NCBI GenBank assembly: GCA_016215025.1
Contig: JACRMI010000091.1
Location: 1-32,955, forward strand
From: Chloroflexota bacterium
Lineage (GTDB): Bacteria > Chloroflexota > Anaerolineae > UBA4142
Reading direction: 5' to 3'
Length of the DNA stretch: 32,955 bases
In this document: positions 16,040 to 24,202 of the stretch, in pieces
How the letters are laid out: each line of letters opens with the position of its first letter
Position numbering within the stretch: the first letter of the stretch is position 1
Position numbers and translations under genes: made by a program
Notes under the pieces: generated by a model
The model's input: the letters and a program-made list of their open reading frames with translations, nothing else
Told to the model about the DNA's origin: nothing
The model's database searches: none

Positions 16040-17098
16040 TTAGAGCGAGAACGGTTTTTCTGGTGAGTATATGTCATCAAAAAAGCCCATACAGGGAATC
16101 TGGTTTTCGATACATTTTATCTTGTAGTTCAATTCACCTTGCAACTCATCGTCACGCTCATCCATGCGCGGGACATAATGTAGGAATTCTTCGACTTGGA
16201 TCAATTTGATCAACATGGGTAAATGCCCCATCCATCCAATAGGCAATGAGTTCTCGCGGTTGTACCCTTCCATTACCTGCCTCATGTAGTGTTCCATGAA
16301 TGACCTGCGTTCGCTCAATCCACGAAACATTGCTCTGCCTATTCCGCCTTCCCAAGCTGAAGCAATCTCGTACATGAACCAAAAATGACAGGAATCATCA
16401 AAGTCAAAAACTGTAATATCTCCATTGGCATAATCCACTGTGAAGTTGCCATCGTTCAAGTCCCCATGGATCAAGCCAAAAGTGTCTTTGGTTCTAGGTA
16501 AAGATTTCAGTTCTTCCAAAAGGAATTGGATTTGCACCTGAACACGGTGGAATCGATCTGGCAATTGGGTTGCCATTGCCAACTTGCTTTTGTGCAAATC
16601 GAACCATTCGGGACGTTTTATTTCATCACTTTCTGGACGATAGCTTTTTTTTAGCGCGTGCATTTGTCCAAGGAGCCGTCCCCATTTACGAAAATATTCT
16701 TCGATGGGTACATCGGTTCTGTAACGATACTCATTATCAGGCACTCGCATTCCTTTGCCTTTGACAAAGGTCACGATGTGGAATGGAATACCCGCCGCCT
16801 GAAAGGTTTCAACCCAATTCCCATTATTGGATGGTACAGGTTTGGAGACATTGACTCCGTTGTTGGATAGATAATTTACAAAATGCAATTCCGCCTGAAT
16901 CTGTTCAAGAGTTCTTTCTGGCGTGAAGGAGATTCTCAAAATCATGGGCGTTTTATCAATTTCGTACTCATAGACAAGGTTTGCTGCGCCTTCATACCCT
17001 GGGAACATCTTCAACGAGTCTTTGCGGGTACCAAATCGCGCGGTTGCTCTTTCAAGAATCTCATTGTTACAGATCTGTATGATTTCTTCTCTTTGCAT
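16040..17098 (-). CDS. Phosphotransferase of the APH/choline kinase-like fold
   Basis: A 352-residue cytosolic kinase-fold protein. The N-lobe runs to about residue 115 (glycine-poor nucleotide loop near FPGYEGAANLVYEYE, Lys/Arg strand MILRIS). The catalytic Brenner motif is LIHGDLNDGNF (H211, D213, N218) and the metal-binding motif is VFDFDDS (D232, D234). Relatives phosphorylate small molecules (homoserine, choline, sugars, aminoglycosides) or proteins, and the substrate cannot be read from sequence. Its base composition seems more AT-rich than the neighbours, which may mean a different origin. No strong ribosome site precedes ATG 17098. It stands alone between two repeat-bearing intergenic regions. 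Confidence 0.85.
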   Translation of the reverse strand: MQREEIIQICNNEILERATARFGTRKDSLKMFPGYEGAANLVYEYEIDKTPMILRISFTPERTLEQIQAELHFVNYLSNNGVNVSKPVPSNNGNWVETFQAAGIPFHIVTFVKGKGMRVPDNEYRYRTDVPIEEYFRKWGRLLGQMHALKKSYRPESDEIKRPEWFDLHKSKLAMATQLPDRFHRVQVQIQFLLEELKSLPRTKDTFGLIHGDLNDGNFTVDYANGDITVFDFDDSCHFWFMYEIASAWEGGIGRAMFRGLSERRSFMEHYMRQVMEGYNRENSLPIGWMGHLPMLIKLIQVEEFLHYVPRMDERDDELQGELNYKIKCIENQIPCMGFFDDIYSPEKPFSL

Positions 17099-17414
17099 AT
17101 ATTTTGTCCAAGGTCAACCGCCCAATCTATTGATTAGTCGGAATTTCCAGCATAGGCTGCCCCCAAGGTGACCTGTACGGAATGCTTCCGCTACTCATCC
17201 AAACTCGCACGGTGGACCATACGCCTTTTGCGCCTTGATCTACTGCGCCCCCCGTACGATTCGCCATCAAAGCGTAACCGTACGCGTTTCATCACGCGCA
17301 ACACTTGCTCAAGATCGACGCGTCCATACAATACTCCCAGGATGCTTACGAGTTGCTAAAGAACTTTTAGCGAGATGTATTTTGTGCATACAATAACTTT
17401 CTTGAGATTCTTCG
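17099..17414. other. Intergenic region between diguanylate cyclase and APH-type kinase
   Basis: About 316 bases without a supported gene. It carries copy B of the dispersed repeat (17283-17345). Minus-strand reading gives an open stretch of about 50 codons (ILGVLYGRVDLEQVLRVMKR onward, ending in SLDE-stop) without start or ribosome site. A weak 6-bp inverted repeat GCTAAA/TTTAGC lies near 17351-17367, with no T-tract. Confidence 0.55.
17283..17345. repeat. Dispersed degenerate repeat, copy B
   Basis: Core CGCGTTTCATCACGCGCAAC, then ACTTGCTCAAGATCGACGCG. It is the best-preserved copy at the protein level on the minus strand (GVLYGRVDLEQVLRVMKR), matching the other two at D-x-x-Q-x-LRV-[MI]-KR. 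Confidence 0.6.
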
Positions 17415-18320
17415 CTAGGGCTTTGCTTTTTCAATTGTTTGAAACTCAACTCGGTTCTTGCCGTCGCGTTTGGCAACGTACATACAAGCATCCGCAATCG
17501 AAACCATTTCGTCTGCCGTGGAGGGGGGTTTTAAAAAGGTGACCACGCCAATACTAAATGTCACGCGCCAAAGATACTTTCCGGCTGTCGTCAATAGGCA
17601 CTGGTGAATTCTTTCAACCACGATGCGCGCCGTGGCTTGGTCGGTCTCGGGCAACAAGATCACAAACTCGTCACCTCCCAGCCGCGCGGCTGTGTCGGTC
17701 GTGCGAATCTGTTTTAGGATTGTCTCCGACACGGCTTGAAGCAAACGGTCACCATCGGCATGTCCCAAGACGTCGTTGACTTTCTTGAATTCATCCACAT
17801 CGATGTACACCGCGGCTAAGGGATGTGCGTACCTTTGAGTGCGTTCTAGTTCGTGTTCGGCAATCTCAAAGAAATGACGCCGATTCGCCAGCCCGGTTAA
17901 TGAATCTGTGCGCGAAGTGATTTGTTCCTGCTCGAGCTGGGAAGATGTAGTCTTGAATGCCGAAAGCACAGACGCCATGATTAGAAATGAAATGAATCTC
18001 GCTGTCGCATTCCAGTAGAAAACGACAAGATTAGGGTCATTGAATGCAAAGTGCACATTCGCGATGCTCCAGACCAGAGTGCTCGCGACAGAGACCAGGA
18101 CTCCAATTCGCTTGCCGATGAACCAGGTTGCAAAAACGATCGGAATTAAATAGAAAACAAAGGTCGTCGTCTCAGGGGATGTGTAATAGTCCATGACGCC
18201 GATCACGACGACCATCCCGAGTGCCCATATCGTCAGATGTAACTTTGATTGCTTGATGAGCATTTCAATCTGCTTTATAGGGTTACGCTCGGAATTCCAA
18301 GCCCAAGAGCGCTTGACCAT
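17415..18320 (-). CDS. Membrane diguanylate cyclase (GGDEF)
   Basis: Makes cyclic di-GMP from two GTP at the inner membrane. Of its 301 residues, about 28-122 form four or so membrane helices (for example IWALGMVVVIGVMDYY, FYLIPIVFATWFI, ISFLIMASVL), a short coiled linker follows, and then the GGDEF domain: DSLTGLANRRHFF, YIDVDEFKKVND, and ARLGGDEFVILL at 213-222. RTTD (R206-D209), five residues before GGDEF, is a full product-inhibition site. All catalytic residues look intact. There is no EAL domain. The start is uncertain: ATG 18320 or ATG 18263, neither with a strong ribosome site. It begins 15 bases after the broken SH3 gene, so it may have been transcribed with it. Confidence 0.9.
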   Translation of the reverse strand: MVKRSWAWNSERNPIKQIEMLIKQSKLHLTIWALGMVVVIGVMDYYTSPETTTFVFYLIPIVFATWFIGKRIGVLVSVASTLVWSIANVHFAFNDPNLVVFYWNATARFISFLIMASVLSAFKTTSSQLEQEQITSRTDSLTGLANRRHFFEIAEHELERTQRYAHPLAAVYIDVDEFKKVNDVLGHADGDRLLQAVSETILKQIRTTDTAARLGGDEFVILLPETDQATARIVVERIHQCLLTTAGKYLWRVTFSIGVVTFLKPPSTADEMVSIADACMYVAKRDGKNRVEFQTIEKAKP

Positions 18321-18335
18321 GAGTAGAGTACGATG

Positions 18336-19193
18336 CTATTTGGCAATGGGCAAGGTCGTTACGTCGCCGCTTGCAATTTCCAGGGTCTCGGCAAAAATCC
18401 AACTTGGCTCGGCAATGTCATTCAGGCGAACCTGATACCATGCCTCGTCTTCGGAGCGACCCAGGATCGTAACCATATCCTCCTTGATGACTTTGCCGAG
18501 AATCTTGGCGAATGTATTGGGTTCAGCGCGCACGTTGACCCGTGGTTCGATAATTTTCCCAATCACGGGGAGTGGCGTCGCGGTTGCTGGTGGCAACGTG
18601 GGCTGGCGCACGATGGTAGGTACGAGAGTTGGCGTAGAGAGTCTTGCGACTCGAGTGGGAGTCGCAACCGGTTCTTTTTCCAACCCACTTAAAACGATTT
18701 GTCCGTTAAAAAAAATCAGACATGCGGCGACAAACAAAAACACGGATACCAGCGCCAATGGAATCCACATTCGATTCGAACGATTGATCGATCGTCGTAG
18801 GCGGTGTGGCACATTTTGATTGATCAACGTGCGTCGCCAGCTCAGTTGCGTTTCCGACAACGGTGTCTCTTGCGCGCCAACTGCTGCGTCCGTTGGCGTG
18901 ACGGTCGGCGGCGCTGATGTGGACGAAACATCTGGCGAAGTCAGCGGCGAAATAGAGGGAACTGCGGAATCTTCTCGTCCGGGTGGCACACCCCGAACCC
19001 ATTGCGAACCATCATAGTACATCCACTGCGCGCCGTACGGATGAATTTCCCACCATATCCCGTTGTCATCCTACAAAGCAAGCTTACCCACTTGCTGTTC
19101 AAACTCTGCACGCCTCATGATTGTCCCTAATCCGAGCCGGGAGCGCAATTCACGATACTTGACCTCGGCTCGATCAAAATTCATTTTGGTCAT
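18336..19193 (-). pseudogene. SH3_3 membrane protein interrupted by in-frame TAG
   Basis: The full reading frame runs from ATG 19193 (or 19184) and overlaps the end of the phosphorylase gene. Its first 40 codons (MTKMNFDRAEVKYRELRSRL, then ...FEQQVGKLAL) stop at TAG 19071-19073 (codon 41), and the same frame continues at once with DDNGIWWEIHPYGAQWMYYD and so on. The whole resembles a Trp-rich N-terminal module I recall from Chloroflexota, where Gln fits the TAG position (CAG to TAG). Downstream come a Thr/Pro-rich part, a membrane helix near MWIPLALVSVFLFVAACLIF, a Thr/Pro stalk and an SH3_3 domain (VNVRAEPN, EAWYQVRL, WIFAETLEIASGD). Restart at ATG 19022 could give a shorter product. AAAGGAG precedes the first ATG. 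Confidence 0.75.
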
Positions 19194-20964
19194 TGCTCCT
19201 TTCTTTATTTTCATTACCACGATTGCAATTCGAACCAAACACCCTCTGTTGCATCGCCCAAATGGTTTGATAGGGTAGCAAGGTCAATGAGCACACGCCA
19301 TTTAGATCGTGCGTGTATGTTGTAGAGTCCGCCAAGTTTTTCCAGGATTCCGCGTCCACATTCTTCCCTAAATGTACCGAAACGACTTCGTTGGCAACAT
19401 TGTGCAAACACAACACGCGTTCGCTCTGATCGGACGCGACACGCAGAACCGCAAAGATTCGTTCATCCCATCCAACGATGTGTTGGTCCGCGTGCGGATC
19501 GAAAGCGCGATGCGTGCGCCGCATGCGAAGCAAATCGGAATACCGCGAAAAGACCTGCGCGCGCTGGGAACCCGGTTGAGCCAGTTCGCGCTCTAGTTCG
19601 TCGCGCGTCGGTTTTTGACGATTGATGCGGCGCGAAAGCCCCGAGGTTTCTGCCGCCGCGCGATCTCCGCGCGAACCGAAGAGCGAGTGGAAGTAAATCC
19701 CGGGCACGCCGGCGAGCGACAGCATAATCGCTTGCGCGGTGATGAAACGGTTTACTTGCGTAGACATCGACTCGGCGTGATTGTTCGGATTTGATAGCGC
19801 ATCGAAATAGTTGATATTTAGCTCATACGGAATTGCACTCCCATCCCTGTTTTGTTTGTACGAAACGAGACCACCATGCTCCTGCGTGAGGGTCACCAAG
19901 TCATCAATCTCGGCATCATTCAAAATTCCCCGTACAGGATTAACGCCAATGCCATCATGCGAGGCGAGAAAGTTGAAAAACGCCACTTGATCGGAAGGCA
20001 GCGTCAGAGTTTGCACCCAACGCGAAAGGATACTCGCATTGCCCGTACGAAAGGCGTGCAGGACCAACGGGGGCAGTGCAAAATTGTAAACGAGTTGGGC
20101 TTCATCAGAGCCATTGCCAAAGTACGCGATGTTGTCTACATGCGGAACATTCGTCTCAGTAATCAACATCACCCACGGTGCAACCTCATCGAGGATCGCG
20201 CGAAATAGTCGAATGATCGCGTGGGTCTGGGGCAAGTGAATACAGGACGTGCCTACTTCTTTCCACAAGTACGCAATCGCGTCGAGTCGAATGAAGCGCG
20301 CGCCATGTTGGACATAGAACAAGAGCGTATCAATCATCGCCAACAAGACCTTCGGAGTATTGTAATTGAGATCGATCTGATCTGCGCTGAACGTGGTCCA
20401 GACTTTTTTCTCGCCCGATGGCGTTTGAAAAGCGGTTAATAACGGCAGCGTGCGAGGGCGCGCGACCTGCGAGAGATCAGGGTCGTCATCCAATACGATA
20501 AAGAAATCGCGATATGTTGGATCATCCGCCAAGAATCGTTCAAACCACTTACTCTTGGCGGAGACATGGTTGAGGACCAGATCAAACATCAAATCAAAGT
20601 GGTGCCCCAGTCGATCCAGGTCTTTCCAGCTTCCCAGCGTCGGATCGACTAAAGTGTAATCCATAACTGCAAAGCCGTCATCAGACGAATAGGGATAAAA
20701 TGGCAAAATGTGAATTCCGCTGACCAGGTTCTGTACGTGTACGCCCAAAAAGTCGGTGAGCGTTTGTATGGAGGTCTCGGGCGACTCACGCACTTGATCG
20801 GGGTAGGTGATGAGCAAGATGTCCTGTTCGCTCAAATGAGTGCTCTGAGTGACACGACGTATTGGATTGTACTTGCGTTGAATTTCAACCACCCGCGGGA
20901 GTAGAGCGTATGCGGTAGATTCATCAAATAAAAAATGCAAATGATCAAAGATGGTTGATTCCAC
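19174..20964 (-). CDS. GH13_18 sugar phosphorylase (glucosylglycerate/sucrose phosphorylase type)
   Basis: Cytosolic retaining phosphorylase of 596 residues that splits an alpha-glucoside with phosphate to give glucose 1-phosphate. GH13 motifs: FDLVLNHVS (127-135), FIRLDAIAYLWKE (224-236, nucleophile D228), ITETNVPH (268-275, acid/base E270) and ASHDGIG (334-340, transition-state D337). The GTSCIHLPQTHAI stretch after the nucleophile resembles the YcjM/glucosylglycerate phosphorylase branch more than classical sucrose phosphorylase (recalled, not computed). The upstream solute-binding protein and two permeases mirror the E. coli ycjM-ycjNOP order, so the imported sugar is probably its substrate. 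It starts at GTG, two bases after the small helical gene; its stop overlaps the start of the SH3 gene. Confidence 0.9.
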   Translation of the reverse strand: MESTIFDHLHFLFDESTAYALLPRVVEIQRKYNPIRRVTQSTHLSEQDILLITYPDQVRESPETSIQTLTDFLGVHVQNLVSGIHILPFYPYSSDDGFAVMDYTLVDPTLGSWKDLDRLGHHFDLMFDLVLNHVSAKSKWFERFLADDPTYRDFFIVLDDDPDLSQVARPRTLPLLTAFQTPSGEKKVWTTFSADQIDLNYNTPKVLLAMIDTLLFYVQHGARFIRLDAIAYLWKEVGTSCIHLPQTHAIIRLFRAILDEVAPWVMLITETNVPHVDNIAYFGNGSDEAQLVYNFALPPLVLHAFRTGNASILSRWVQTLTLPSDQVAFFNFLASHDGIGVNPVRGILNDAEIDDLVTLTQEHGGLVSYKQNRDGSAIPYELNINYFDALSNPNNHAESMSTQVNRFITAQAIMLSLAGVPGIYFHSLFGSRGDRAAAETSGLSRRINRQKPTRDELERELAQPGSQRAQVFSRYSDLLRMRRTHRAFDPHADQHIVGWDERIFAVLRVASDQSERVLCLHNVANEVVSVHLGKNVDAESWKNLADSTTYTHDLNGVCSLTLLPYQTIWAMQQRVFGSNCNRGNENKERSNDQNEF

Positions 20965-20966
20965 TA

Positions 20967-21152
20967 TTATTTGTTCCCAATTGATGCAATCAGTTGTTCC
21001 GATTGCTGGACGCGTTTCTCCAATACCCTGATCCGTTGGTTGAGACCAACCAATTGAGCGCCCTGTGCATCGAGAATCATTCCCAACGTTATCTTATCGG
21101 TCATTCGTGCGATATTTTCCGCTGGCGTGTCGATCTTTACTCGGGTTTGCAT
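20967..21152 (-). CDS. Small coiled-coil protein
   Basis: A 61-residue protein with excellent GGAGG ribosome site before ATG 21152 (a TTG 12 bases earlier overlaps that site and is rejected). The middle and end are helical with heptad pattern (LVGLNQRIRVLEKRVQQSEQLIASIG), likely a short coiled coil; no membrane segment. Family unknown. Its position between the MalG-like permease (15 bases) and the phosphorylase (2 bases) makes it part of that operon, perhaps bridging or regulating one of them (inference). Confidence 0.7.
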   Translation of the reverse strand: MQTRVKIDTPAENIARMTDKITLGMILDAQGAQLVGLNQRIRVLEKRVQQSEQLIASIGNK

Positions 21153-21167
21153 TTTTTCCTCCAAATT

Positions 21168-22073
21168 TTATCCTTTGACTCCCCCGGCGACTAAACCCTG
21201 CTCCAAGAATCGTTCAAAGATCAGGAACAGTACGATCACGGGGATCGTCATCACCGTGGATGCCGCCATCACCACATCCCACCGCGTGTTGAGTTGCTGC
21301 GAAATCGAAAGCAATTTGATCGGTAAGGTGAACAGATCGCGGTTGTTCAGAAAAATAAAAGCATAGAGAAATTCGTTCCAGGCGATCATGAACGTGTACA
21401 TTCCCACCGATGCCATCGCAGGTACCGAGAGCGGAAACGTAATCCGCCAGATTACGCCCAGCCGACTCAAGCCATCGACCAAGCCAGCATCTTCGATTTC
21501 TTCTGGCACAGTACGAAAGTAACTGGCAAGCATGTACAGCGCAACGGGCAAGGTCTGCGCGAGATAAGTCAAAATCAAAACGGGCAGATTATCCGCAATC
21601 TCCACGTCGAGCCAACGCCCTACTTGTGCGAGCATCGCAAAAAGCGGAATGATGAGCAGCACACCTGGGAATAAATAGACCAACAAGATGGTGTTGAGCA
21701 TGATCCCCTTGCCGCGAAAATTCAATCGTGCCACAGCGTATGCGCCCAAGGACGCCAGAACAACCGCCAGCACCGCCGTCGTCGTGGCAACGAGCAAACT
21801 GACTTGCAGGTTGGTGCCGAAATTCATCTCTTCGAACAGCACGCGGTACGCTTCCAGCGTCCAGTGGCTGGGCCAAAACGTTGGCGTGCGCCCCGACAAT
21901 TCCATCAGTGTCTTGGACGATGAAATGATCATCCAATAAAATGGAAACAGGACAACGAAAAGAAACGTGACGAGCGTTATGACGAAAAGAATTCGCGTCG
22001 ATGTGATCCGGCGTCGAAGCGAAGCTAGTCTGCGTGTTAACATTGGGTGGATTTGGAAGGTTTGATTTACCAT
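21168..22073 (-). CDS. Sugar ABC transporter permease, MalG type
   Basis: Inner-membrane subunit (301 residues) of a carbohydrate importer, with six predicted membrane helices. The cytoplasmic EAA loop that docks the ATPase reads EEIEDAGLVDGLSRLGVIWRITFP, in the expected place between helices four and five. The N-terminal FVVLFPFYWMIISSSK and the closing FLEQGLVAGGVKG are typical of MalG/CUT1 permeases. It overlaps the MalF-like gene by seven bases (ATGGTAA), so the two are coupled. No ATPase gene is present nearby; CUT1 systems in several lineages share one multi-task ATPase encoded elsewhere. Confidence 0.95.
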   Translation of the reverse strand: MVNQTFQIHPMLTRRLASLRRRITSTRILFVITLVTFLFVVLFPFYWMIISSSKTLMELSGRTPTFWPSHWTLEAYRVLFEEMNFGTNLQVSLLVATTTAVLAVVLASLGAYAVARLNFRGKGIMLNTILLVYLFPGVLLIIPLFAMLAQVGRWLDVEIADNLPVLILTYLAQTLPVALYMLASYFRTVPEEIEDAGLVDGLSRLGVIWRITFPLSVPAMASVGMYTFMIAWNEFLYAFIFLNNRDLFTLPIKLLSISQQLNTRWDVVMAASTVMTIPVIVLFLIFERFLEQGLVAGGVKG

Positions 22074-22963
22074 TCGAGCACTCGCTTGATATAGAAAAAC
22101 ATAAACCCCACGAGAATGATAAATAACACCATGGCGGTCGCCGCGCCGCGACCGAAATCAAACAACTTGAAACTAAATTCATACGTCAAGATCGGCAGAA
22201 CCTTGGTGCCAAAGCCGCCGCTAGTCAACAGGAAAATGTCGTCGAACTTGTTGAACGTCCACATCAATCGCAAAAGAAAAAGTGTGCCTAACACATACCT
22301 CAGTTCGGGCAGTGTGATCGACCAAAACTTGTGCCAGGCATTCGCGCCGTCGACCGCGGCGGCTTCATACAGCGTCTCATCGACAGCTTGCAAGCGCGCG
22401 AGAATCATCAGCATCGCAAAAGGAAAATAGCGCCACGCCTCAAAGATAACAACCATGATGAGCGCCAGTCCTGTCTTACCAAACCATCCCATCGGTTCTT
22501 CCACCACATTGCCATTCACTAGTAACCAGTTCGCGACGCCGCGAATCGTCGGATCGAACAACCATCTCCAAATGAACGCCGCCGAGATAACGGGCGCAAT
22601 ATACGGAAACAGAAATATCGCACGCACCAAGCCGCGTCCACGGAAACGATGGTTCAAAACCAGCGCGGCGATTAAGCCCACACTAACGCTTGCCATCGTC
22701 GCTGCAAAGGAATAAATGACGGAGGTCATCAGTGCGTCAGGAAAGGCATAGTCGTTAATGACACGCGCATAGTTCTCAAAGGCGACGAATGGCGCGTGAA
22801 AAACGTCATTCAGATTATCCAGTCCAACATCGTGAAATGAAATCCAGATGCTGAAGAATGCTGGAAAAATGACCAGTCCCGCGACGATGACAAATGTTGG
22901 AATGATGAGTGCGTAGGCGAGTCGTGCTTCACGTTCAGGCAGAGTGGGTGTACGCCAAGTCAT
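22067..22963 (-). CDS. Sugar ABC transporter permease, MalF type
   Basis: Partner permease of 298 residues in the same importer. It has six helices and a periplasmic loop after the first (HDVGLDNLNDVFHAPFVAFENYARV, a standard CUT1 stretch). The EAA loop is ETLYEAAAVDGANAWHKFWSITLP. AGGTGG precedes ATG 22963. It lacks the long periplasmic P2 loop of enteric MalF, as usual outside the enterics. It follows the coiled-coil membrane protein gene by 8 bases and overlaps the MalG-like gene. Confidence 0.95.
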   Translation of the reverse strand: MTWRTPTLPEREARLAYALIIPTFVIVAGLVIFPAFFSIWISFHDVGLDNLNDVFHAPFVAFENYARVINDYAFPDALMTSVIYSFAATMASVSVGLIAALVLNHRFRGRGLVRAIFLFPYIAPVISAAFIWRWLFDPTIRGVANWLLVNGNVVEEPMGWFGKTGLALIMVVIFEAWRYFPFAMLMILARLQAVDETLYEAAAVDGANAWHKFWSITLPELRYVLGTLFLLRLMWTFNKFDDIFLLTSGGFGTKVLPILTYEFSFKLFDFGRGAATAMVLFIILVGFMFFYIKRVLEW

Positions 22964-22971
22964 CCGACCAC

Positions 22972-23559
22972 CTATTCTTGAGATGATTTTCCAATGAGCG
23001 TGTCGAGTTTGTCAATCAGAATCTCCAAGGTGGCGATTGGGTATGCCTTGACTTCGATACTCTGACGCAGTTCCGTTAAGCTGGTGATAATCTCACCAAT
23101 TGCCAGTTCTTGATCGAGTGGCGCGAGCAATTGCGCCTGTTCTAACGATTCAATCGCCGTCGCCAGATCGCGCTTGGCCAATCCTGGGGACTCGTTGGCA
23201 AGGTAGACACTCGCGCGCGCCACGCGCGCGGACGCTTTCAACAGAAATACCTGCATCTGTAATCGCTTGCGTCCCTTCTCCAATGCTATAACTGCCTTGT
23301 TCAAGCCATCCACCTTAGACTGCAAATGCGTTGTGTCGGTCTGGTGTTGATCTATCTGGAGAGCGAGGTCGCCTTCTACTTTATCAATTTTGGTCCCTAA
23401 TGATCTTTCAATTGCCTCCGTCCTAGCGAGACCGATGGACACCGCGTTTGAATACGCGAGGTAACTGCCAAGCACGTTTTCCATGATAAGAAGCACCAAC
23501 ACCACGCTCCCGATACCAAACCAAAGCACAGGCACGCCAAGTATTCTTTTGTCTAGCAT
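22972..23559 (-). CDS. Membrane-anchored coiled-coil protein
   Basis: A 195-residue protein with one N-terminal membrane helix (LGVPVLWFGIGSVVLVLLIM, about residues 8-27) and then a long helical region with heptads (ERSLGTKIDKVEGDLALQID, LQSKVDGLNKAVIALEKGRKR). The second half is a helical bundle rich in Ala and Leu, probably facing outside. GGAGG before ATG 23559 fixes the start over the longer frame. I do not know the family. It lies 8 bases before the MalF-like gene and so is part of the importer operon; a scaffolding or stabilising job is only a guess. Confidence 0.72.
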   Translation of the reverse strand: MLDKRILGVPVLWFGIGSVVLVLLIMENVLGSYLAYSNAVSIGLARTEAIERSLGTKIDKVEGDLALQIDQHQTDTTHLQSKVDGLNKAVIALEKGRKRLQMQVFLLKASARVARASVYLANESPGLAKRDLATAIESLEQAQLLAPLDQELAIGEIITSLTELRQSIEVKAYPIATLEILIDKLDTLIGKSSQE

Positions 23560-23622
23560 ATATTGCCTCCGTTTCCAGATCGCCATACTGATGATAATGT
23601 ACTCTCAGTTACAACATGGCTT

Positions 23623-23657
23623 GGGAGAGCGCCCCAATCATGTTCTGTCGCTCTCCC
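23623..23657. other. Intergenic hairpin
   Basis: GGGAGAGCG and CGCTCTCCC, a perfect 9-bp inverted repeat with a 17-base loop, between the small membrane protein gene and the coiled-coil gene. No T-tract on either side. Possible mRNA-stabilising or attenuating structure. Confidence 0.5.
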
Positions 23658-23795
23658 TCGCGGGTTGGGCATCTTCGCTGATTACCCAACAATGCGTCAC
23701 CTCTGACTCTGCCATCCCAATCTCTCCGCGGGTATTGAGTTGTTATGGAATCGAAAGTAATTGAGTGGGCGAAGTACACAGATTGAGCAAGGCCC

Positions 23796-23987
23796 CTAGT
23801 GTCCTATTCTTTCCTGACTCTGTATCGCCACGACGATAGCGCTAGCCATGCCCACTCCCATCAATCCCCCCAGCGCGATACCGCTGTTCGTGTCGCGCAT
23901 TACGAACGACAAGATAGAATACCCATAGACTAATCCGATGACAAGGCCAATGACGATTCCGATCCCAAGCGGACGCACCTTTTTCAT
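23796..23987 (-). CDS. Small two-helix membrane protein
   Basis: A 63-residue protein with GAAGGAAAG ribosome site before ATG 23987. Two glycine-rich membrane helices are evident: LGIGIVIGLVIGLVYGYSIL and IALGGLMGVGMASAIVVAI, joined by the loop VMRDTNSG, with a short polar tail. No family is recognised. It lies between the PRC-barrel gene and the coiled-coil gene, separated from both by more than 200 bases that hold hairpins. Confidence 0.72.
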   Translation of the reverse strand: MKKVRPLGIGIVIGLVIGLVYGYSILSFVMRDTNSGIALGGLMGVGMASAIVVAIQSQERIGH

Positions 23988-24141
23988 TTGCTTTCCTTCG
24001 TGCGATGAGGGAAATGCCTGTAAGACTCAGCGGTCTCCTCTGATAGACCCAAGCATTTGGTGGCTATGCTAATCGCCGCTCATTTAGTGCGCAATACCAT
24101 CTCTTCATCTTTCATGCGTTCTGGTAGCCCAGTTTCAAGAT

Positions 24142-24174
24142 GGGGAGCGCTGGCGGCATTGCCAGGCGCTCCCC
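24142..24174. other. GC-rich intergenic hairpin
   Basis: GGGGAGCGCTGGC, loop GGCATT, GCCA-G-GCGCTCCCC: 13 base pairs with one bulged G, just downstream of the PRC-barrel gene. No T-tract on the minus strand. It may act as a terminator or a 3'-end stabiliser. Confidence 0.55.
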
Positions 24175-24202
24175 GGGCAACTCTATCATGGCGCTGCCCA
24201 TC

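Noticed and set aside
15682..16080. A 132-codon minus-strand frame between the APH-type kinase and the kelch gene
   Set aside because: It overlaps the kinase gene, contains a dispersed repeat, has no credible family and no ribosome site that decides a start.
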